From contig NZ_WUQX01000001.1 of the NCBI RefSeq assembly GCF_009830285.1, positions 124,001-188,000 on the forward strand: 64,000 bases of DNA. Direction: 5' to 3'. The first letter of the stretch is position 1. Each line of letters opens with the position of its first letter. The stretch comes from Sporofaciens musculi (GTDB lineage: Bacteria > Bacillota > Clostridia > Lachnospirales > Lachnospiraceae). This document shows positions 18,694 to 26,264 of the stretch, in pieces. A program made the position numbers and the translations under genes. Under the pieces are notes generated by a model that was not told the DNA's origin, did not search any database, and worked only from the letters and a program-made list of their open reading frames with translations.

Positions 18694-19032
18694 ATGTTGA
18701 ACTATCTTTGGGCGGGTATGATATTGATTGGTATCATATTTGGCGCTTTTACCGGAAGGATGCCGGATATTACCAACGCCGCCCTTGATTCATCCAAGGA
18801 GGCCATTACCCTTTGCATTACTATGATGGGGGTCATGTCCTTCTGGGTGGGGCTGATGGAGATTGCCACCAAGGCGGGAATCATCCGTGCGGCATCCCGA
18901 AGGATACGGCCCCTCGTAAATTTTCTGTTTCCGGAGCTTCCAGGCGACCATCCGGCTCAGGAGCATATTACTACAAATATTATTGCCAATGTGCTGGGGC
19001 TTGGGTGGGCGGCGACGCCGGCAGGGCATTGA
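18694..19032 (+). pseudogene. spmA: Spore maturation protein SpmA, 5' part, interrupted by the ICE
   Basis: SpmA is a membrane protein that works with SpmB in spore core dehydration. The sequence reads about 112 residues from ATG 18694 (AAGGTG upstream) instead of about 195. It covers the first membrane helices and runs to NVLGLGWAATPAG, the conserved segment that in intact SpmA is followed by LKAM-like residues. After GCAGGG (19021-19026) the reading frame meets CAT TGA and non-homologous DNA. The 3' part and spmB are not in the window. I infer that the ICE inserted here; excision would rejoin the gene. Confidence 0.88.
19021..19030. other. Probable left attachment junction of the ICE
   Basis: Homology to spmA stops within GCAGGG at 19021-19026, giving the chromosome-ICE junction to within a few bases. 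The matching junction at the other end is outside the window, so the crossover bases cannot be fixed. A gene-internal target is typical of large serine integrases, but the integrase itself is not visible. Confidence 0.6.
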
Positions 19033-19682
19033 GTTATAATAGTGACAGGTTGAAGAAATCATTGAAAAATCAAAGGTTTCCACCGATTTAGTCCTAATGA
19101 AAAAATGCAACTTTTTAACAGAAGTGCTTCATTTTTTATCTGGACGGCGCCGATTTTAAGAGAAAAATGGAAAACATGTCACTAATGGAACGTGGAGAGT
19201 CTAAAGGCTATGGAAGCGTTTATCTTGTCTGCCACAAAGGAGGGTAGGACGGCAAAAACTGAATATTTTTTAATTTAGATAGGACTAAATTAGTGAATTG
19301 ACTTAACGTCATAAAACTAGCTTAGTCCTATTTTTGTTTTAATTGATATTGATGTAACTAAAAAATGTTAGTAAGACAAAAAACGAATTCGGGTTGACAG
19401 TTAGCCGCTTTTTGGGTAACTGGCAGCACGAATCCACAAGGGTTTGGGAGTGTAGCTCCCAAGAATTACAATGTAGCAACAGCAGAAGAATATTATAAAA
19501 CAGTTTGATGTCTATGAAAAGGATGGAAAAGGTGTGAATTAATTGAAAGAATCAGCTGTGAAGCTAGAATCAATTGCATTAAACGGCTGACCAGCGGATT
19601 AAAAAATCCGAAAGATGATTTGTCAAGAATACATATAAAGACATTATCATCAAGGAAGTATTGGTTATAAGGAGGACAGGCT
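19033..19682. other. ICE left-end region without an intact gene
   Basis: These 650 bases hold no convincing ORF. An inverted repeat at 19279-19331 and a short hairpin (TTGGGAG / CTCCCAA, about 19444-19462) are visible. Fragments that look like broken coding sequence occur at about 19480-19670; one frame reads CELIERISCEARINCIKRL followed by KNPKDDLSRIHIK. This could be a decayed gene. The AGGAGG ribosome site of the next gene is at 19671-19676. The terminal part probably includes the recombinase-binding sequence. Confidence 0.5.
19279..19335 (+). terminator. Inverted repeat followed by T run near the ICE left end
   Basis: ATAGGACTAA (19279-19288) and TTAGTCCTAT (19322-19331) are perfect 10-base arms around a 33-base loop, followed by TTTTT. 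A third copy of the TTAGTCCTA motif lies at 19087-19095. It may act as a terminator that insulates the element, or the repeats may be recombinase-binding sites. Confidence 0.45.
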
Positions 19683-20147
19683 ATGGCAGCAATTACAGCG
19701 AAAGGTGCAGAAAAGAAAGATACTCGCACAATTACTTTCAAAAACGATGAACACAAAAAATTTTATAAAGAATATCTGCAGAAGTGCAGATATCAGGATG
19801 TGTACCATAAGGCATTGATATACTGCCTTGGGATTAGCAGTGACACAAGGGTAAATGTAGACAGAATTTATGATTTTAAAACAGGATGCGTAAAAACGGA
19901 GTGCCTGCATGAAGGCTGGCAGACTAGCGGAAGTGCGAAAATTGTACGGATGGCGTTTAATCTCTATTGTAATGGAACGCCAAGCGTCTATGATACGGAG
20001 GATGTGGAGGAACAGTTAAAGGAGTACCGCTGTTATACAGTGGAAGATTTATTCTGCTGCGGCTATGCCAGATATTTTTGGGAGGCAGTCAAGCTCCGCT
20101 ATCCGGAATACTGTTTTTATGTGGATATGGAGGATTTATATGCTTAA
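19683..20147 (+). CDS. DUF6075-like ICE protein
   Basis: This 154-residue protein resembles a family seen at the left end of Lachnospiraceae conjugative elements (DUF6075 by recollection); the function is unknown. It is soluble, rich in Cys and Tyr, with FKNDEHKKFYKEYLQKC near the start, KALIYCLGIS and a C-terminal RYPEYCFYVDMEDLYA. AAGGAGGA lies a few bases before the ATG. Its end overlaps the next small gene by 8 bases, so the two are probably translated together. Confidence 0.75.
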   Translation: MAAITAKGAEKKDTRTITFKNDEHKKFYKEYLQKCRYQDVYHKALIYCLGISSDTRVNVDRIYDFKTGCVKTECLHEGWQTSGSAKIVRMAFNLYCNGTPSVYDTEDVEEQLKEYRCYTVEDLFCCGYARYFWEAVKLRYPEYCFYVDMEDLYA

Positions 20148-20307
20148 AATCAGGATGCAGGGGACAAAGAAAGACCTTCACTGGTTCCGGCGGCTTTTAG
20201 AGCGGCAGGAGGATGTAGATGTGAAGTCGGTATCAGAACCGTTTGTAAACAAAGGGACAAATAAATATTTCCGTGTGTATGCGGAAGTGGAGAGAACAGA
20301 AAAATAG
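20140..20307 (+). CDS. Small DUF3970-like protein
   Basis: The 55-residue product starts at ATG 20140, inside the last codons of the preceding gene, and reads MLKIRMQGTKKDLHWFRRLL, then EQ/VDVKSVSEPFVNKGTNKYFRVY. It resembles small DUF3970-type proteins near plasmid or ICE maintenance genes; this is a recollection, not a search. The function is unknown. It precedes parA by 26 bases and AGGAGG lies in that gap. Confidence 0.6.
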   Translation: MLKIRMQGTKKDLHWFRRLLERQEDVDVKSVSEPFVNKGTNKYFRVYAEVERTEK

Positions 20308-20333
20308 ATTAGAGAATCAGGAGGAAAGTATCT

Positions 20334-21119
20334 ATGTGCAGAGTGATCGCAGTGGCAAACCAGAAAGGCGGAGTGGGCAAGACTACAACGTGTGTGAATT
20401 TAGGGATCGGGCTTGCAAGGGCAGGCAAGAAAGTATTGTTGGTAGAGGCAGATGCGCAGGGCAGCATGGCAGTGAGCCTGGGGATTGCGGAGCCGGACGA
20501 GCTGGATGTGACGTTAGTGAATATCATGGAAAAGGTCATCAATGATGAAGATGCAGAGCCTGGCGAGGGGATTATCCACCATGGGGAAGGGATTGATTTT
20601 ATCCCGGCAAATATCGAACTGGCAGGCTTGGAAACGGCCCTGGTAAATGTCATGAGCCGGGAAACGATACTGCGCCAGTATCTGAACAGCGTAAAGAGGG
20701 AGTATGACTTTGTGATTATTGATTGTATGCCTTCGCTTGGAATGATAACAATAAACGCCCTTGTAGCGGCAGACAGCGTACTGATTCCGGTGGAGGCGGC
20801 GTATCTCCCGGTCAAGGGGCTTCAGCAGCTTATCAAGACGATTGGACGGGTTCACAGGAAGCTGAACCCGGCGCTTAACATCATGGGGATTCTGCTGACA
20901 AAGGTAGACCGCAGGACAAACTTCGCAAGGGACATTTCAGCGCAGATCCGGGAGGTATATGGGAACAGGGTACATATTTTTGAGAACTGCATCCCATTGT
21001 CCGTAAAGGCTGCGGAAACCACGGCAGAGGGGAAAAGCATTTATCTCCATGACCCAAAGGGGATTGTGGCAGGCGGCTACCACTCACTGACACAGGAGGT
21101 GCTTGCGGATGAAAAGTAA
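20334..21119 (+). CDS. parA: ParA/Soj-family partition ATPase
   Basis: ParA ATPases position or segregate DNA with a ParB protein bound to centromere sites. The 261-residue product has the deviant Walker A KGGVGKTTTCVNLG at residue 10 onward, the Walker A' segment LLVEADAQGSMAVSLG (Glu replaces the more usual Asp), and Walker B VIIDCMPSLG. It lacks an N-terminal HTH, so it is Soj-like. GGAGG precedes the ATG. The next gene, parB, overlaps its last 11 bases. Confidence 0.95.
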   Translation: MCRVIAVANQKGGVGKTTTCVNLGIGLARAGKKVLLVEADAQGSMAVSLGIAEPDELDVTLVNIMEKVINDEDAEPGEGIIHHGEGIDFIPANIELAGLETALVNVMSRETILRQYLNSVKREYDFVIIDCMPSLGMITINALVAADSVLIPVEAAYLPVKGLQQLIKTIGRVHRKLNPALNIMGILLTKVDRRTNFARDISAQIREVYGNRVHIFENCIPLSVKAAETTAEGKSIYLHDPKGIVAGGYHSLTQEVLADEK

Positions 21120-22005
21120 GAGCGCAGAGAAGGTGAAGCTGAACAGCTTTGATGATTTATTTGGCATAGATGAAGCGGGGGAAACGGTTACTTCCGTTCC
21201 CCTAAATGAATTGCATACGTTTAAGGGGCATCCATTCCGGGTGCTAGACGATGAAAAGATGCAGGAAACGGTAGAGAGTGTTAAGCAGTACGGCGTGTTA
21301 ATGCCGGGGATTGTGCGCCCGCATCCGGAAGGCGGCTATGAGGTCATTGCAGGGCATAGGCGGTGGCGGGCCTGCGAGCTTGCAGGGCTTACGGAAATGC
21401 CTGTCATTATCCGGGAAATGGATGATGATACAGCGGTAGTCCTGATGGTGGATACGAATATCCAAAGAGAAGATATTCTGCCGAGTGAAAAGGCAAAAGC
21501 GTACCGGATGAAATATGAGGCAATGAAGCATCAGGGAAGCAAGGGGGAGAAATATACTGCAGACGCTATCGGGGAAGCCGCCGGGGACAGTGGGAGGACA
21601 GTGCAGCGTTATATCCGGCTGTCGGAACTGGTGGAGGAATTGCTGGATTATGTGGATGAAAATAAAATCCCTATGGTGGCCGGGGAGAAATTGTCTTACT
21701 TGAAAACGGAAGAACAGGCATGGGTTGTGGATGCCATCGGAAACAGCGGCATATTCCCATCGAAAGTGCAGGCAGAGCAGTTAAAGGCAGGCAGTGAGGC
21801 AGGGGAATTGACGGAAGGGAATGTATATGCGGTTTTAATCCGGAAAGAGAAAGAAAATGTGAATGTGACAATCTCCGCAAAGAAAATCCGCAATTATTTC
21901 CCGACAGGATATTCCAAAGAGCAGATTGAGGATGTGATCTACACGCTTCTGGAGGAATGGAAGCAGAAGGAGGGAGGGACGAAAGATGCAGGAATTACAG
22001 TTTGA
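21109..22005 (+). CDS. parB: ParB/Spo0J-family DNA-binding partition protein
   Basis: The 298-residue product contains the ParB N-terminal domain with the CTP-binding motif AGHRRWRACELAG and TNIQREDILPSEKAKAYR, followed by an HTH (AIGEAAGDSGRTVQRYIRL). The ATG at 21109 is chosen because AGGAGG lies ten bases before it; a TTG two codons earlier is possible. The C-terminal part is shorter than chromosomal Spo0J dimer domains. Its likely DNA targets are the repeated 25-nt palindromes described below, which is inference. It is translationally coupled to parA and repA. Confidence 0.93.
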   Translation: MKSKSAEKVKLNSFDDLFGIDEAGETVTSVPLNELHTFKGHPFRVLDDEKMQETVESVKQYGVLMPGIVRPHPEGGYEVIAGHRRWRACELAGLTEMPVIIREMDDDTAVVLMVDTNIQREDILPSEKAKAYRMKYEAMKHQGSKGEKYTADAIGEAAGDSGRTVQRYIRLSELVEELLDYVDENKIPMVAGEKLSYLKTEEQAWVVDAIGNSGIFPSKVQAEQLKAGSEAGELTEGNVYAVLIRKEKENVNVTISAKKIRNYFPTGYSKEQIEDVIYTLLEEWKQKEGGTKDAGITV

Positions 22006-22600
22006 TTATTACCGGGGCATGGAAGCGGAGCAGTACACGTTCTATCGGATTCCGAAGGTTCTGTTTACTGCAGAATGTTTTAAGTCTCTCTCCTGTGAAG
22101 CGAAGGTTTTATACGGTCTTTTATTAGACCGTATGAGCCTTAGCATCAAGAACCGTTGGTTTGACGAAGAGGACAGGGTGTATATTATTTTTACGGTGGA
22201 AGAGATTATGGAACTCATGTGCTGTAAAACACAGAAAGCAGTAAAGCTGATGAAAGAACTGGATTCTGACGGTGGGATAGGATTGATTGAAAAGAAGCGT
22301 TTAGGACTTGGAAAACCAAATGTTATTTATGTGAAGAATTTTTTGATTAAAGAAGTTGAGCCATCGCCCGAGTCCGATGAATTACCAGAGAACCTGCAAG
22401 AAACCGGGACAAAACCAGAACAGGGAGTAGAAGAAACAGGCGGAAGCACACAGTCTTTCCAAAATCAAAAAACAAGAATTTTGAAAATCAAAAATCAAGA
22501 GTTTCCAGAATCAAAAAACAAGAATTTTGAAAATCAAAAATCAGGAGTTTTGAAAATCGAAAAACAAGAATTTCCAGAATCAAAAAACAAGGATTGGTGA
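21986..22600 (+). CDS. Replication initiator RepA_N domain part, split from its C-terminal half
   Basis: RepA_N initiators start replication of plasmids and some ICE circles. The first 125 residues carry the RepA_N fold (EQYTFYRIPKVLFTAECFK, then LSCEAKVLYGLLLDRMSLS, KNRWFDEEDRVYIIFTVEE). From residue 157 a Gln/Lys-rich linker with a 23-residue period begins, encoded by the 23-bp repeat, and it ends at a TGA at 22598-22600. In related elements, as I recall, one protein continues into a DUF6017-type C-terminal domain; here that domain is in another frame. The start overlaps parB by 20 bases and GGAGGGACG precedes it. Confidence 0.85.
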   Translation: MQELQFDYYRGMEAEQYTFYRIPKVLFTAECFKSLSCEAKVLYGLLLDRMSLSIKNRWFDEEDRVYIIFTVEEIMELMCCKTQKAVKLMKELDSDGGIGLIEKKRLGLGKPNVIYVKNFLIKEVEPSPESDELPENLQETGTKPEQGVEETGGSTQSFQNQKTRILKIKNQEFPESKNKNFENQKSGVLKIEKQEFPESKNKDW

Positions 22601-22641
22601 AAATCACAATTCAAGAATGGTGAAAATCAAAAGACAAGAAC
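22456..22641 (+). repeat. 23-bp tandem repeat in the initiator gene
   Basis: Six imperfect copies of 23 bases (units at 22456, 22479, 22502, 22525, 22548, 22571) are followed by two 24-base copies (22594, 22618). Each unit has the form TTT(C/T)(C/G)A(G/A)AATC then AAAAA(A/T)CAAGA(A/G). Because 23 is not a multiple of three, successive units are read in rotating frames, giving a 69-bp, 23-residue protein period. Copy number therefore sets the downstream frame. Confidence 0.9.
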
Positions 22642-23186
22642 TTCGATTTTCAAAATCTAATGATACTGATATTAACAATACTGATTTAAGTGATACTGAA
22701 TTTAGTGAAACAGAATATAGCAAGACAGATCTTAACGATACGGAATCTGGTGTGTCTGTTATCCATCCTAATCCTATCCAGTCCAATCTATCTATCTCTG
22801 GTACAGCGCCGGATGTGATGGATGAGATGGATGCCTACCGGGACATTATCCGGGAACACATATCTTACGAGTGTTTTCAGGACGGACGCTATCACCGAAG
22901 GGAGGACGTGGATGAACTGGTAGAGCTGATGGTGGAAGTGATGATGCTGCCGGACAATGGCACAGTGCGGATCGCAGGGGTGGAAAAGCCGGTGGCGGTT
23001 GTCAAGAACCGGTTTATGAAGCTGGAGCATGGGCATATGGAGTATATTTTAACTTGTCTGGGCGCAAATACAACGAAGGTGGGCAATATCAAGGCGTATC
23101 TTTTGACAACGCTGTATAATGCCCCGCTGACCATAAGCAATTATTATACGGCGGAGGTAAACCACGACCTGTATGGGAGTGGATGA
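22617..23186 (+). CDS. C-terminal (DUF6017-like) part of the replication initiator, out of frame
   Basis: This frame is open from 22554 and its first ATG is 22617. It reads a Asn/Asp/Thr-rich linker (SNDTDINNTDLSDTEFSETE) and then the conserved C-terminal domain with YRDIIREHISYECF, VELMVEVMMLP and VGNIKAYLLTTLYNAP, as I recall from DUF6017 domains of ICE initiators. It is one frame away from the upstream RepA_N ORF. One extra 23-bp unit after 22553, or loss of one base there, would fuse both into a single protein. No clear ribosome site precedes 22617, so independent translation looks weak. Confidence 0.8.
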   Translation: MVKIKRQELRFSKSNDTDINNTDLSDTEFSETEYSKTDLNDTESGVSVIHPNPIQSNLSISGTAPDVMDEMDAYRDIIREHISYECFQDGRYHRREDVDELVELMVEVMMLPDNGTVRIAGVEKPVAVVKNRFMKLEHGHMEYILTCLGANTTKVGNIKAYLLTTLYNAPLTISNYYTAEVNHDLYGSG

Positions 23187-23270
23187 AAAAGTGTGGGGAA
23201 TATTAGGAATAAAATTGTTTCGGTGTGTCAAGCGTGATATACTGAATGCAGATACAGATTGGAGGAAAGT

Positions 23271-23627
23271 ATGAAAATAAGTGAATTTGTAAAAAAAGTA
23301 GTAATCCCGGTTGCATCAGCACTGTTTTTGGCGGCATTGTTCCGTCCGCTGTGCATGGAGAATGGGGAGTGCAATTATTTGAACCTGTGGTGGTTCATGG
23401 GGATTCCATTTGGCATACATAGGATGTTTTTCTGGATTATCCCGAGAGGCTATGACATTGGCGGCACGGTGGGCATCCTGTTTCTCAATGTCCTTGTGGG
23501 CGGCGTGATTGGAGGGATCGTTCTTGTCTGGAGATTGCTGGTGGCCGCAGTATATCTGGTGAAAGCGGTCGTGGCAGTGTTCAGATGGACAGTGAAAAAA
23601 ATGGCCGGGAAGCCTTGCAGGGCATGA
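23271..23627 (+). CDS. DUF6050-like membrane protein
   Basis: The 118-residue product starts at ATG 23271, eight bases after GGAGG; an earlier TTG in frame includes the ribosome site itself and is rejected. It has an N-terminal membrane helix (VIPVASALFLAALFRPLC) and two or three more (LWWFMGIPFGIHRMFFWII, VGILFLNVLVGGVIGGIVLV, WRLLVAAVYLVKAVVAVF) and a basic end. It resembles a membrane protein recurrent after repA in this ICE type; its function is unknown. Confidence 0.7.
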   Translation: MKISEFVKKVVIPVASALFLAALFRPLCMENGECNYLNLWWFMGIPFGIHRMFFWIIPRGYDIGGTVGILFLNVLVGGVIGGIVLVWRLLVAAVYLVKAVVAVFRWTVKKMAGKPCRA

Positions 23628-23726
23628 TTGGCGCGTGAAAGAAATAGAAAGGACAGGCAATACAGGCATAAATTGAATAATAATCCGTAAAAACAGCTTG
23701 ATACACGGCTGTTTTTTTGTTGTCCA

Positions 23727-23751
23727 ACTTTACGGCACGGTGTCGCAAAGC
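23727..23751. promoter_or_regulatory. 25-nt palindrome, copy 1
   Basis: Imperfect palindrome with arms ACTTTACGGCAC and GTGTCGCAAAGC around one base. It matches the family consensus ACTTTGCGACA..TGTCGCAAAGT and lies in the gap between the DUF6050-like gene and the HTH gene. A 5-base ACGGC variant weakens the left arm. Confidence 0.7.
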
Positions 23752-23796
23752 CGGGGACAGGGCTTGACGGAATGGCGGATGTAAAGCGGGCTGCAC

Positions 23797-23821
23797 ACTT
23801 TACGACACGATGACGCAAAGT
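23797..23821. promoter_or_regulatory. 25-nt palindrome, copy 2
   Basis: Arms ACTTTACGACAC and ATGACGCAAAGT around a central G. It lies 46 bases after copy 1 and about 25 bases before the ribosome site of the HTH gene at 23858, so binding could affect that gene's promoter or leader. Confidence 0.7.
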
Positions 23822-23857
23822 TCCGGGAGAAGATTCAGACCAGGGAGGAGGTGCATA

Positions 23858-24211
23858 TTGGGCAATCGTGCAGGGTCGCAGGACTTGATTGAATTGGGCA
23901 ACCGTATCCGTGACCGGAGGAATGAGATCAGCATGTCACAGGAGAAGGTTGCGGAACAGGCAGGGATCAGCGCTAACACCGTCAGCCGCATTGAGGGCGG
24001 GCAGTCTGCGATGTCCATAGAGATATTTATAAAAATGGTGCAGATACTCGGCGTGGATGCGAACGAGCTTCTTGGCGTAAGCAGCCAGACAAAGGAGGAT
24101 GGGCGGTGCCGGAAGATGTTCTGCCGCATCCGGCATCTAAAACAGAGTGAGCAGACGGTGGTTTTACAGACGATGGAGGCGTTGGTTGATGGACTGCGGC
24201 AATGCAGGTGA
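23858..24211 (+). CDS. XRE-family transcriptional regulator
   Basis: The 117-residue product starts at TTG 23858 with AGGAGGTG five bases upstream. Its N-terminal HTH reads GNRIRDRRNEISMSQEKVAE, then QAGISANTVSRIEGGQSAMS, a typical Cro/C1 fold. The C-terminal 45 residues (CRIRHLKQSEQTVVLQTMEALVDGL) form a helical tail also seen in other ICE regulators. It probably regulates ICE genes near it; targets are unknown. Two palindromes lie directly upstream. Confidence 0.85.
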   Translation: MGNRAGSQDLIELGNRIRDRRNEISMSQEKVAEQAGISANTVSRIEGGQSAMSIEIFIKMVQILGVDANELLGVSSQTKEDGRCRKMFCRIRHLKQSEQTVVLQTMEALVDGLRQCR

Positions 24212-24574
24212 TGTGATTTACCACAGTTCTTGAAGTTCCACAAATATGTTGCCCTTTCCGGAAATCTCCACATATATGTTGGGGTAAACAGAAGGGTAGG
24301 CTGTTACACTGGATACATCAAAAGAAAGCAGCCACAGGAAAAACGGTGATGGAAGGGGGATAGAAGTTAAGCAGCTAAAAAAGCCAGGATTATCAGGAAA
24401 ATGCAGGGATAAAGATATGGGCTGGCAGGGGCAGTAAAAGGAGTTTCAGGCTCCCGTTAAAAAAAACGGGCGAGCCGGGAGCCATTTTTTACTGCCTTCC
24501 TGCTGTATTGGATGATTCCTGTGATGCCAGCTTTCCGAGCCGCCCGCAGCCTTCGGGCAGAAAGGCGGCTATAT
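24212..24574. other. Intergenic stretch with a long inverted repeat
   Basis: No gene is supported here. The main structure is a nested inverted repeat at 24430-24496 (separate entry). Upstream there is a short repeat of CACAAATATGTT/CACATATATGTTG at about 24240-24280, possibly an operator pair. The first bases of the next ORF before its ATG at 24575 lie here. Confidence 0.5.
24430..24496 (+). terminator. Nested inverted repeat, terminator-like
   Basis: Outer arms GGCAGTAAAA (24430-24439) and TTTTACTGCC (24487-24496) enclose inner arms GGCTCCCG (24449-24456) and CGGGAGCC (24476-24483), with TTTTTT at 24485-24490. It would terminate transcription leaving the HTH gene, and could also act as a leader structure for the next gene 80 bases on. 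Confidence 0.65.
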
Positions 24575-25231
24575 ATGCTGACATTGCAGGAATTGAAACA
24601 AATTGTGGATGTGCCGGGTTTGGGGGTAAAACTTCCAACGGCAAAACAGCTAAGGACATCCAGATCGGCAATCGCGCAGGAAAGGCTTGGCTTGGATTCG
24701 GAAATATCCGCTTATCAGAGCGGTTATGTGCTTTATCAGGTGGGAAAACATTCCACAGTGTTTTTACTTCACTCATGCAGGGATTATCTGTATCTGGCAG
24801 ATGGAAAGGCGGTTATCCTGCCGGAACATTTTTTTGAAAACAGGGAATGGTATCTGCGGCTTGTACTGGAAGGCGAAGACCGGCTGAACCGGAACCATGA
24901 GGAAAAGGAACGGAGCTGGAATGTTTCTTACAGCGCTGTATCCGAGGATTGGCCGGTAGTAGAAAGCCTGGCAGAACCAATGTTAGACCATTTGACAAAG
25001 CAGGAAACGGTGGCAGAAATATTGGAGATTTTATCGGCAAGGCAGAAATATGTCATTCAAAAATACTACCTGCAGGAAGAAACACAGGAGCAGATTTCAA
25101 AGGAATTAGGCATCAGCCAGCAGGCGGTATCCGCGATGATTTCCCAGGCAGTCCGCAGTATCCGTAAAAATTATCCGGGTTTTCAGAACCTTACCGCCCG
25201 CAGCATATGTTACGGGGAGGGCAGGGCATGA
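24575..25231 (+). CDS. Sigma-70-like regulator with C-terminal HTH
   Basis: The 218-residue product starts at ATG 24575. Its C-terminal part has a sigma region 4-type HTH: LEILSARQKYVIQKYYLQEE followed by TQEQISKELGISQQAVSAMI. The N-terminal 120 residues are not recognised (KQIVDVPGLGVKLPTAKQ, LYLADGKAVILPEHFFEN). It overlaps the next gene by four bases (ATGA), so both are translated together. Two consecutive sigma-like proteins of this kind are common in Lachnospiraceae ICEs; whether they are true sigma factors or HTH regulators is not decided. Confidence 0.75.
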   Translation: MLTLQELKQIVDVPGLGVKLPTAKQLRTSRSAIAQERLGLDSEISAYQSGYVLYQVGKHSTVFLLHSCRDYLYLADGKAVILPEHFFENREWYLRLVLEGEDRLNRNHEEKERSWNVSYSAVSEDWPVVESLAEPMLDHLTKQETVAEILEILSARQKYVIQKYYLQEETQEQISKELGISQQAVSAMISQAVRSIRKNYPGFQNLTARSICYGEGRA

Positions 25232-25683
25232 GAGGGAAACAGCCGAAGGAACGGGATCATTATGTGCTGCGGATGGCGGACGGTACATTAGTGGATGTGA
25301 CCAGGGAGGTTTATTTAGAATGGTATCGGTCACGGCGCAGGGAGCGGTATCAGAAGGAGCGGAGCCGGAAACATGGCATATGCAGTCTGGACAGCTTAGA
25401 GGGCAGGGGGAATGGTTCAGGGCATTTCCAGGATGTGGCAGAGGGATTGGAGGAAACAGTTTTGCGGAATATCTGCCGGGATAAAGTGAGGGAAGTCATG
25501 GAAAGTCTGCCCACAGAGGATGCCAGGCTGATTGAGCTGCTGTATTTTGCAGAAGCTACGGTAACAGATACGGCAAAGATCTTTGGCTGCAGCCGGAAAA
25601 CGGTACAGAACCGCCGGAAACGGATATTAGAAGAGTTGTGCCGGAAAATGAAAGAGCAGGGGATTCAAGGGGGATATTTCTGA
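25228..25683 (+). CDS. Sigma factor-like HTH protein
   Basis: The 151-residue product begins MRGKQPKERDHYVLRMADGT, continues with LVDVTREVYLEWYRSRRRER and ends in a region 4-type HTH (MESLPTEDARLIELLYFAEA then TVTDTAKIFGCSRKTVQNRR). The ATG overlaps the stop of the preceding gene. Many phage and ICE proteins annotated as sigma-70 family or ArpU-like have this layout. It is likely a regulator acting with its upstream partner. Confidence 0.78.
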   Translation: MRGKQPKERDHYVLRMADGTLVDVTREVYLEWYRSRRRERYQKERSRKHGICSLDSLEGRGNGSGHFQDVAEGLEETVLRNICRDKVREVMESLPTEDARLIELLYFAEATVTDTAKIFGCSRKTVQNRRKRILEELCRKMKEQGIQGGYF

Positions 25684-25699
25684 AAGCACATGGTTTTCC

Positions 25700-25724
25700 A
25701 CTTTGCGACATCGTGTCGCAAAGC
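25700..25724. promoter_or_regulatory. 25-nt palindrome, copy 3
   Basis: Arms ACTTTGCGACAT and GTGTCGCAAAGC around a central C. It lies 17 bases after the sigma-like gene stop and just past the 3' end of the oppositely oriented lipoprotein gene, a convergent gap that would suit a structural (partition) site better than an operator. Confidence 0.75.
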
Positions 25725-25746
25725 GGAGCCTGCCAATCAGAGGCAT

Positions 25747-26157
25747 TTATTCGTATTGTATTTCAAATTCTTCTGGATTGTCTTTGATATTATTTTGTAT
25801 ATCAGGGTTTTCTGTATTAAATTCTGTAACGTATTCAAAAGAATAGGCTTCCTTATCTTTTTGTGCATTTTTTTCAGAAGTGAATACATCTACGGACACA
25901 TTGTTAGGATATCCGTTTACATCAAAAGAAAAGTGTATACTGTGGAAATCATTGTCAAGGATATGCTGTATAATTTCCCTGGAACATGCTTCTTTATCCG
26001 ATACATCATCTTCATCGGCAATGACATCAATATCCAGCTCATACCAGTCGGCGGATGTTGTGCTGTGGGAAGAGATAGCGTCCATTTCAATATATTCTTT
26101 GGAACACCCACATATTATGCTGCATGACAATAAAATTAAGATTCCTGTTTTCTTCAT
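25747..26157 (-). CDS. Putative lipoprotein of unknown function
   Basis: The 136-residue product has a lipoprotein signal: KK at the start, a hydrophobic core GILILLSCSIICGCS, with Cys at the expected lipobox end (ICGC). The mature part is acidic (DIDVIADEDDVSDKE, NPDIQNNIKDNPEEFEIQYE). I do not recognise the family. It is transcribed divergently from the first small HTH gene, and the palindromic operator at 26180 lies 22 bases upstream of its start, so the HTH protein may repress it. Confidence 0.65.
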   Translation of the reverse strand: MKKTGILILLSCSIICGCSKEYIEMDAISSHSTTSADWYELDIDVIADEDDVSDKEACSREIIQHILDNDFHSIHFSFDVNGYPNNVSVDVFTSEKNAQKDKEAYSFEYVTEFNTENPDIQNNIKDNPEEFEIQYE

Positions 26158-26179
26158 TTCCCGTAACCTCTAATAACCT

Positions 26180-26196
26180 AACCGAATGGTTCGGTT
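26180..26196. promoter_or_regulatory. Palindromic operator between lipoprotein and HTH gene 1
   Basis: AACCGAA TGG TTCGGTT is a perfect 7+7 palindrome. Related half sites follow at 26243-26258 (AACCAAACGGTGAGGT), directly over the ribosome site of the HTH gene. The second HTH gene has the same pair, so this is likely the autoregulatory site of the HTH protein. Confidence 0.7.
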
Positions 26197-26264
26197 TTGA
26201 ATAAAGTATACCATCTGGTGGTAAAATTTAAAAGAATGAATCTAACCAAACGGTGAGGTAAGAT

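Noticed and set aside
22456..22641. CRISPR-like array
   Set aside because: The units are directly adjacent, without spacers, and lie inside coding sequence.
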